NCBI GenBank assembly: GCA_031425695.1 | Contig: JANPJV010000244.1 | Coordinates: 1-5,113 of the forward strand | DNA: 5,113 nucleotides | Origin: JANPJV01 sp031425695 | GTDB taxonomy: Bacteria > Pseudomonadota > Gammaproteobacteria > Xanthomonadales > SZUA-5 | Direction of reading: 5' to 3' | In this document: one piece after another, positions 1-5,113 of the stretch | Position numbering within the stretch: the first letter of the stretch is position 1 | Layout of the letters: every line of letters starts with the position of its first letter | Made by a program: the position numbers and the translations under genes | Notes under the pieces: model-generated | Seen by the model: the letters and a program-made list of their open reading frames with translations, nothing else | Databases searched by the model: none | What the model was told of the DNA's origin: nothing

Positions 1-540
1 GTGACGCGCGTCGCGCGCGAGGTCGGCACCGACGGCAATCTCGGCGGCCAGGCCACGGTCCCCGGCGTTGCCGGCATCTGGAAGGATCTGACCGACAACG
101 TCAACGTGATGGCCGCCAACCTGACCAACCAGGTGCGCGGAATCGTGAAAGTGGTGACCGCGGTCGCCAACGGGGACTTGCAGCAGAAACTGACCGTGGA
201 AGCCAAGGGCGAGGTTGCAGCGCTCGGCGACACCATCAATTCGATGACCGATACGCTCGCGATCTTCGCCGATCAGGTGACTTCGGTCGCGCGCGAAGTC
301 GGCGTCGAAGGCCGCCTCGGCGGCCAGGCCAACGTACCCGGCACCGCCGGCACCTGGAAGGACCTGACCGCGAACGTGAACCTGCTCGCGGCCAACCTGA
401 CCAGCCAGGTGCGCGCGATCGCGGAGGTGGCGACCGCGGTGACCAAGGGCGATCTGACGCGCTCCATCCAGGTCGACGTCAAGGGCGAAGTGGCGGATCT
501 GAAAGACAACATCAACGCGATGATCGGCAACCTGCGCGAG
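1..540 (+). repeat. Tandem HAMP-module repeat within the kinase gene (276-nt period)
   Basis: Two adjacent coding repeats with a 276-base (92-residue) period: unit one covers 1-276 and unit two starts at 277, fading by about 540. Both share VAREVG, LGGQA, WKDLT, NVN, AANLT, QVR, GDL and KGEVA. By hand alignment about 54 of the first 86 positions are identical. The pattern is that of the roughly 90-residue HAMP repeats of Nik1-type kinases, in which stacked HAMP helices relay signals. Because unit one enters the window already in phase, more copies probably lie upstream. Confidence 0.85.
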
Positions 541-3303
541 ACCACCGAGCGCAACACCGAGCAGGACTGGCTCAAGACCAACCTCGCCAAGTTCTCCGGA
601 ATGATGCAGGGCCAGCGCGACCTGATCACCGTCGGCACCATGCTGCTGTCCGAACTGGCACCGCTGGTCGGCGCGCAGCAGGGCGTCATGTACATCATGG
701 ACAACTCCGAACCGACGCCGGTGCTGAACCAGCTGGCAAGCTACGCCGACGAACGTTCCGAAGCCAATCCGCGACGCTACCGCATCGGCGAGAGCCTGAT
801 CGGGCAGTGTGCGCGCGATCGCAACCAGATCCTGCTCGATGACCTGACCCCAGAGGCGCCGAAGAAGAGCGCGATCAAGGTGGTTTCGGGCCTGGTCAGC
901 ACCACGCCGCGCAGCGTGATCGTGCTGCCGGTGCTGTTCGAGGGCGAGATCAAGGCGGTCATCGAGCTGGCTACGCTGGGCGTATTCAGCCCTTCGCAGC
1001 TGGCCTTCCTCGAGCAACTGACCGGGTCGATCGGCATCGTGCTGAATACAATCGAAGCGACCATGCGCACCGAGGGCCTGCTCAAGCAGAGCCAGCAGCT
1101 CGCCGGTGAACTGCAGACGCAGCAGAAGGAGCTGCAACAGACCAATGAGGAACTGGCGCAGAAGGCGCGCCTGCTGGCTGAGCAGAACGCCGAGGTTGAG
1201 CGCAAGAACCAGGAAATCGAGCAGGCTCGCCGCGCGGTGGAAGAGAAAGCCGCCGAGCTCGCACTGACTTCCCGCTACAAGTCTGAATTCCTCGCCAACA
1301 TGTCGCATGAGCTGCGGACGCCGCTCAACTCGATCCTGATCCTGGGCCAGCAGCTTGCCGAAAATCCGGTGGGCAACCTGACCAGCAACCAGGTCGAATT
1401 CGCGCGCACCATCCACGGCGCCGGCACCGACCTCCTGAACCTCATCACCGACATTCTCGATCTGTCGAAGATCGAATCGGGCACTGTCACGGTGGAGCCG
1501 GAGGAGTTGCTGTTCAGTCACTTGCGCGAGACCGTCGAGCGCAACTTCCGGCACGAGGCGGAAAATCGCCAGCTCAATTTCGTCTCGGACTTCGACCCGC
1601 GCCTCGGGCGCGCAATCACCACCGATCCGAAGCGCCTCTTGCAGGTGCTGAAGAACCTGCTGTCGAACGCCTTCAAGTTCACCGCCAAGGGCGGGGTGCG
1701 GCTGCAGGTCGGCGTCGCCACCAGTGGGTGGACACCGGATCACTCGGTCCTCAAGCAGGCGCCGGTGGTCGTGCAGTTCGCTGTCAGCGACACCGGCATC
1801 GGCATTCCGGGGGACAAGCAGAAGATCATCTTCGAGGCGTTCCAGCAGGCCGATGCCGGCACCTCGCGCAAGTACGGCGGCACTGGCCTCGGCCTCGCCA
1901 TCAGCCGCGAGCTCGCGCACCTGCTCGGCGGCGAGATCCGCCTGACCTCGGTACCCGGCAGCGGCAGTACTTTCACCCTGTACCTGCCGCTCAACCACAT
2001 CGGCCCGGCCATCAACCGCACCGAGGGACCGCAATTGAAGCTGCAGTCCGAACCGGTGCAGAGCACGCATCTGCTGTCCGGGCCGCGTGGCGAGGATGTC
2101 GCCGACGATCGCGAAGATCTGCAGCCCGGGGACCAGGTCATGCTGGTGGTCGAGGACGATGCCAACTACGCGCAACTGCTGCTCAACACGGCACGCGACA
2201 AGGGCTTCAAGGGCATTGTCGCCCGCCGCGGCAACGACGCCCTGGTGCTGGCGCGCCAGCACCTGCCGGTGGCCATCTCGCTGGATATCTTCTTGCCTGA
2301 CATGCTCGGCTGGAGCGTGCTAAGTCGCTTGAAGCAGGATTCCGCGACCCGCCACATCCCGGTGCAGATCGTGACCATCGAGGAAGAGCGCCAGCACGGC
2401 ATGGAACGCGGCGCCTACCACTACATCAACAAGCCGACGACGTCCGAGGGACTGGCGGAAGCCTTCGACAAGATCAAGAAGTTCGCGGCGCCGCGCATTC
2501 GCCGGCTGTTGGTAGTCGAGGACAACGATGCTGAGCGCATGAGCATCGTCGAGCTCATCGGCCACGACGATGTCGAGATCGTGACCGCCGACACCGGCGC
2601 CCTGGCGCTGCAACTGTTGCGCACGCAAGAGTTCGACTGTGCAGTCCTCGATCTCAAGCTTCCTGATATCTCCGGCTTCGACCTGCTGGAGCTGATCCAG
2701 CGGGAGCCGGCGCTGTGTGAGATCCCGATCGTGATCTTTACCGGCAAGGAGCTTTCCGCTGAAGAGGAAATGCGCCTGCGCCGCGTCGCCAAGAGCATCG
2801 TGCTCAAGGGCGTGCAGTCACCCGAGCGCTTGCTCGACGAGACTGCACTTTTCCTGCATCGGGTCATTGGTAACCTGCCCCCGCATAAGCAACGCATGCT
2901 CGAAGGCCTGCACCAGAGCGATACTGCGCTGACCAACAAGACGGTCCTGGTGGTCGACGACGACGTACGCAATATCTTCGCCCTGTCGAGCCTGCTCGAA
3001 CGCCATGGGATGAAGGTGTTGAGCGCGACCGGCGGCGCCGAAGCCATCGAAATCTTGAAGCAGGACAACGACATCGCGCTTACACTGATGGACATCATGA
3101 TGCCGCAGATGGATGGCTACGAGACCATGCGCCAGATCCGCAAGGACCCAGAGTATCGGCTGTTGCCGATCATTGCCTTGACCGCCAAGGCGATGAAGGG
3201 CGATCGCGAAAAGTGTCTGAAGGCAGGCGCGTCGGACTACATTGCGAAGCCGGTCAACACCGAACAGCTGCTCTCCCTGTTGCGCATCTGGTTGCACCGC
3301 TGA
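1..3303 (+). CDS. Poly-HAMP/GAF hybrid sensor histidine kinase with three C-terminal receivers (5' partial)
   Basis: A probably cytoplasmic signalling kinase that autophosphorylates on histidine and passes phosphate to aspartates in attached or partner receivers. Residues are numbered from base 1. Two HAMP-type repeats cover about 1-180, a GAF domain about 200-350 (ligand unknown), and a Gln/Glu-rich coiled coil 355-425. HisKA follows with the H-box NMSHELRTPLN (H436). HATPase_c carries N-box N552/N556, G1 box DTGIGIP (597-603), FEAFQQAD (611-618) and GGTGLGLAIS (626-635), with an insertion near 572-588 before the G1 strand. Three receivers follow: E718/D719, D762, T792, K811; E840/D841, D884, T914, K936; D986/D987, D1031, T1061, K1083. 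All three keep the acid pair, phosphoacceptor, Thr and Lys, although K936 is followed by Gly rather than Pro. No membrane segment or Hpt domain is visible. The open start lies upstream of the window: the GTG at base 1 matches an internal Val of the next repeat. The C-terminus looks natural. Stop is TGA at 3301. The family assignment is firm; the signal and output are unknown. Confidence 0.95.
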   Translation: MTRVAREVGTDGNLGGQATVPGVAGIWKDLTDNVNVMAANLTNQVRGIVKVVTAVANGDLQQKLTVEAKGEVAALGDTINSMTDTLAIFADQVTSVAREVGVEGRLGGQANVPGTAGTWKDLTANVNLLAANLTSQVRAIAEVATAVTKGDLTRSIQVDVKGEVADLKDNINAMIGNLRETTERNTEQDWLKTNLAKFSGMMQGQRDLITVGTMLLSELAPLVGAQQGVMYIMDNSEPTPVLNQLASYADERSEANPRRYRIGESLIGQCARDRNQILLDDLTPEAPKKSAIKVVSGLVSTTPRSVIVLPVLFEGEIKAVIELATLGVFSPSQLAFLEQLTGSIGIVLNTIEATMRTEGLLKQSQQLAGELQTQQKELQQTNEELAQKARLLAEQNAEVERKNQEIEQARRAVEEKAAELALTSRYKSEFLANMSHELRTPLNSILILGQQLAENPVGNLTSNQVEFARTIHGAGTDLLNLITDILDLSKIESGTVTVEPEELLFSHLRETVERNFRHEAENRQLNFVSDFDPRLGRAITTDPKRLLQVLKNLLSNAFKFTAKGGVRLQVGVATSGWTPDHSVLKQAPVVVQFAVSDTGIGIPGDKQKIIFEAFQQADAGTSRKYGGTGLGLAISRELAHLLGGEIRLTSVPGSGSTFTLYLPLNHIGPAINRTEGPQLKLQSEPVQSTHLLSGPRGEDVADDREDLQPGDQVMLVVEDDANYAQLLLNTARDKGFKGIVARRGNDALVLARQHLPVAISLDIFLPDMLGWSVLSRLKQDSATRHIPVQIVTIEEERQHGMERGAYHYINKPTTSEGLAEAFDKIKKFAAPRIRRLLVVEDNDAERMSIVELIGHDDVEIVTADTGALALQLLRTQEFDCAVLDLKLPDISGFDLLELIQREPALCEIPIVIFTGKELSAEEEMRLRRVAKSIVLKGVQSPERLLDETALFLHRVIGNLPPHKQRMLEGLHQSDTALTNKTVLVVDDDVRNIFALSSLLERHGMKVLSATGGAEAIEILKQDNDIALTLMDIMMPQMDGYETMRQIRKDPEYRLLPIIALTAKAMKGDREKCLKAGASDYIAKPVNTEQLLSLLRIWLHR

Positions 3304-3330
3304 TACATAGCCCGAATGAAAACTGAGGAA
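3301..3330 (+). promoter_or_regulatory. Gene junction: stop, 12-base spacer and start lacking a Shine-Dalgarno site
   Basis: The stop TGA (3301-3303) is followed by 12 bases and then ATG at 3316. The spacer (TACATAGCCCGA) has no purine-rich Shine-Dalgarno match. A good match, GAGGAA (3325-3330), lies just after the ATG, but no plausible in-frame start follows at the right distance without cutting the first receiver strand (ILLVDD). The inference is that translation of the second gene depends on coupling to ribosomes ending on the first. No promoter fits in this gap, so the two genes should share a transcript. Confidence 0.55.
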
Positions 3331-4977
3331 AAAGTCAGCATCCTGTTGGTCGACGACCAAGCCTCGCGGCTCTTGAGCTACGAGGCGGTGCTCCAGGATT
3401 TGGGTGAGAACCTGGTGTGGGCGCGCTCGGGTGACGAGGCGCTGCGCCTCTTGATGCAGCGGGAGTTCGCGCTGATCCTGCTGGATGTAAACATGCCGGG
3501 GATGGACGGCTTCGAAACCGCCAACATGGTGCACCAGCACCCGCGCTTCGAGAAGACGCCGATCATCTTCGTGACCGGTGTCAACATCAGCGAGTTCGAT
3601 CGCTTAAAGGGCTACAAGCTCGGCGCCGTCGATTATGTGTTGGTGCCGGTGGTGCCGGAGATCCTGCGCAGCAAGGTGATGGTGCTGGTCGAGCTCTATC
3701 GCCAACGGCGCGAGCTGCAACGCCTGAACTCGCACCTCGCCGAAACCAACGCCGAGCTCGAGCATGCCAATGAGCTGCTCAAGCTCGAAAGGGCCAAGGA
3801 GCTGGAGCAGCTCAACGGCATTCTCGAGGATGCCAACCAGCGCCTGACCCAGGCCAGCCGACGCAAGGACGAGTTCCTGGCAATGCTCGGCCACGAGCTG
3901 CGCAACCCACTCGCGTCTATCTGCAATGCGCTCGAGATCATCCGTCTCAAGCAGCATGAAAATCCGGATCCCGAACTCGTATGGCCGCGCGAGGTCCTCG
4001 GTCGCCAGATCGGGCAACTGACCCGGCTGGTCGATGACCTGCTCGATATCTCGCGCATTACGCGTGACCAGATCGAGTTGCGGCGGGCACCGCTGGAGCT
4101 CAACCAGGTGATCGCGAGCGCAGTCGAGGCCAGCGGTCCGCAGCTCAACGCGCGCCAGCAGCAGCTGATCGTCGAGCTCAAAGAGCCGTCGTTGCGCGTC
4201 AACGGCGATGCCATGCGCATTGCCCAGGTAGTCGGCAACCTGCTCAACAACGCAGCCAAGTACATGCATACCGGCCGGCGCATCTGGCTGTGCGTCGAAC
4301 AGGACCACGACATGGCAGTACTGCGAGTGACCGATGAGGGCGTCGGCATTCCTGAGGAGATGCTCGACCAGGTCTTCGAGCCGTTCACGCAGGTGCGCGA
4401 AACTCGCGACAAGGCGACCGGCGGTCTCGGGATGGGCCTGGCGATTGTGCGCAAGCTGGTCGCGTTGCATGGTGGCACTGTCGGCGTGACCAGCAAGGGC
4501 CTGGACCAGGGAAGCTGTTTCGAAGTGCGTCTGCCAATGCTTGCCGACGAGCCCGCCCCAACTGCCGGCGTCGATGACGAGCACCCAGTCGTCGGGGAGC
4601 TCGCGACGCGCAAGGTGCTGATCGCCGACGACGATCTCGACTCAGCCAACTCACTGGCACTGATGCTGCGATTGAACGGTCACGAGGTCTACATTGCCCG
4701 CAATGGTGCCGAGGCCCGCGACCTCGCGGAGCTGCACCGGCCGCAGGCAGCCCTGCTCGACATCGGCATGCCGGTGATGGATGGCTACCAGGCGGCACAG
4801 GCCATCCGCTCGCACGACTGGGGCAAGGAGATCTACCTCGTCGCCGTCACCGGCTGGGGCCAGAAAGAAGACCGCCTGCGCAGCGCCCAGGCCGGCTTCG
4901 ACGCCCACGAAGTCAAGCCAATCTCCGCCGCCCAGATCCTGAGCCGGCTGTCACAGCTGGCCGAGGCGCAGGGCTGA
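3316..4977 (+). CDS. Hybrid histidine kinase / response regulator, REC-HisKA-HATPase-REC
   Basis: A complete 553-residue soluble signalling kinase, likely a phosphorelay partner of the upstream kinase. The N-terminal receiver (about 7-125) has acid pair D13/D14, phosphoacceptor D57 and T87, but the usual conserved Lys is Val110 (DYVLVPVVPEIL), so its switching may be atypical. A coiled coil (about 126-180) joins it to HisKA, with H-box GHELRNPLASI (H193). HATPase_c has N-box N308/N312, G1 box DEGVGIP (340-346), FEPFTQV (354-360) and GGLGMGLAIVR (369-379). After an acidic linker (about 410-430), a canonical C-terminal receiver has D438/D439, D482, T512 and K534 (VKP). There is no PAS or GAF sensor, membrane segment, Hpt or DNA-binding domain, so its input is probably phosphorylation of, or protein contact with, the first receiver. 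ATG 3316 is chosen because it sits just before the first receiver strand and 12 bases after the upstream stop. The arrangement implies an operon. The biological process controlled cannot be read from the sequence. Confidence 0.95.
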   Translation: MKTEEKVSILLVDDQASRLLSYEAVLQDLGENLVWARSGDEALRLLMQREFALILLDVNMPGMDGFETANMVHQHPRFEKTPIIFVTGVNISEFDRLKGYKLGAVDYVLVPVVPEILRSKVMVLVELYRQRRELQRLNSHLAETNAELEHANELLKLERAKELEQLNGILEDANQRLTQASRRKDEFLAMLGHELRNPLASICNALEIIRLKQHENPDPELVWPREVLGRQIGQLTRLVDDLLDISRITRDQIELRRAPLELNQVIASAVEASGPQLNARQQQLIVELKEPSLRVNGDAMRIAQVVGNLLNNAAKYMHTGRRIWLCVEQDHDMAVLRVTDEGVGIPEEMLDQVFEPFTQVRETRDKATGGLGMGLAIVRKLVALHGGTVGVTSKGLDQGSCFEVRLPMLADEPAPTAGVDDEHPVVGELATRKVLIADDDLDSANSLALMLRLNGHEVYIARNGAEARDLAELHRPQAALLDIGMPVMDGYQAAQAIRSHDWGKEIYLVAVTGWGQKEDRLRSAQAGFDAHEVKPISAAQILSRLSQLAEAQG

Positions 4978-5015
4978 GCGAGGAGCACCAGCACAAGAGC
5001 AAGAGGCGAGGAACT

Positions 5016-5113
5016 TTATCCACAGATTACGCAGATTAGAAGCAGATTAAGGGCGGAACCATTGCTCCTAATCTGCTTTGGATCCTTAATCTGCGTAATC
5101 TTTGTAATCTGTG
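5016..5113. repeat. Imperfect inverted repeat of phased 9-base units (intergenic element, cut by window edge)
   Basis: The left arm holds CACAGATTA (5021-5029), CGCAGATTA (5030-5038) and, after two bases, AGCAGATTA (5041-5049). The right arm holds the complements in 9-base register: TAATCTGCT (5069-5077), a diverged unit TTGGATCCT (5078-5086), TAATCTGCG (5087-5095), TAATCTTTG (5096-5104) and TAATCTGTG (5105-5113). The inner arms pair perfectly over 10 bases (5040-5049 with 5069-5078), and the outer left arm pairs with 5087-5100 or with 5105-5113. The loop is about 19 bases. Its composition is AT-richer than the flanking genes and no ORF crosses it. Similar CAGATTACGCAGATTA intergenic repeats are known to me from several bacterial genomes, but I cannot name a family. 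The 38 bases between the stop codon and this element (4978-5015) are purine-rich and show nothing else. No U-run follows within the window, so a terminator role is unproven. Confidence 0.75.

Noticed and set aside
1..3. GTG as a true start codon of the first gene
   Set aside because: It aligns with an internal Val of the second repeat unit (GTG at 277-279) and starts mid-motif; no upstream sequence is present to support a ribosome-binding site.
1728..2300. Plus-strand open frame of 190 codons in another frame
   Set aside because: It is an Arg/Ala/Gly-rich out-of-frame reading of the HATPase and first receiver region, without motifs.
3301..3315. Second gene being a frameshifted or nonsense-broken piece of the first
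   Set aside because: Although the frame is shared, the first protein ends with a complete third receiver and the second opens with a fresh Met and a complete first receiver, as expected for two intact genes.
2421..3540. Minus-strand open frames at 2421-3098 and 2818-3540
   Set aside because: They overlap the receiver domains of both genes on the opposite strand and have low-complexity translations with no family resemblance.
3604..4649. Long minus-strand open frames (326 and 317 codons at 3604-4584 and 3696-4649)
   Set aside because: They lie opposite a clear kinase gene with all its catalytic motifs, show no recognisable domain, and are the usual antisense shadows of GC-rich coding DNA.
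5016..5024. Perfect DnaA-box match TTATCCACA
   Set aside because: It is a lone site at the edge of the 9-base repeat element, with no cluster, AT-rich unwinding region or replication genes; it is most likely a by-product of the repeat sequence.
5021..5113. Rho-independent terminator
   Set aside because: The stem is long, AT-rich and interrupted with a large loop, and no U-run follows within the window. It may still stop transcription, but the sequence does not show this.
5021..5113. CRISPR array
   Set aside because: The units are 9 bases, directly abutting and inverted around a centre, with no spacers of uniform length.

Overview
The window is GC-rich, densely coding DNA from a bacterium. 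Codon use and protein style suggest a proteobacterium, possibly gamma- or beta-; this assignment is weak because there is no rRNA or other taxonomic marker. Almost the whole window is one two-gene signalling operon on the + strand, followed by a short repeat-bearing intergenic stretch that runs off the right edge.

Region 1 (1-3303) is the 3' part of a gene for a very large hybrid sensor histidine kinase. The visible order is two HAMP-type repeats of 92 residues, a GAF domain, a long coiled coil, HisKA, HATPase_c and three consecutive receiver domains. The 5' end lies outside the window: the GTG at base 1 aligns with an internal valine of the next repeat, so it is not a start codon. Region 2 (3316-4977) follows after 12 bases and encodes a complete 553-residue protein with the order receiver, coiled coil, HisKA, HATPase_c, receiver. 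It lies in the same reading frame as the first gene, separated from it by one TGA stop.

Region 3 (4978-5113) has no gene. It starts with about 38 purine-rich bases, then holds a large imperfect inverted repeat built from 9-base units related to CAGATTACG/TAATCTGCG, which looks like a dispersed intergenic repeat element cut by the window edge.

Together the two proteins supply two kinase cores and five receivers, but no Hpt domain and no DNA-binding, cyclase, phosphodiesterase or methylesterase output. They most likely form the sensing and phosphate-routing part of a multistep phosphorelay whose output protein is encoded elsewhere. Both proteins resemble, from memory, a known and widespread pair (poly-HAMP/GAF hybrid kinase beside a REC-first kinase), so I do not consider the system new. 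The less ordinary points are the same-frame gene junction, the missing receiver lysine in the second protein and the phased repeat at the end.
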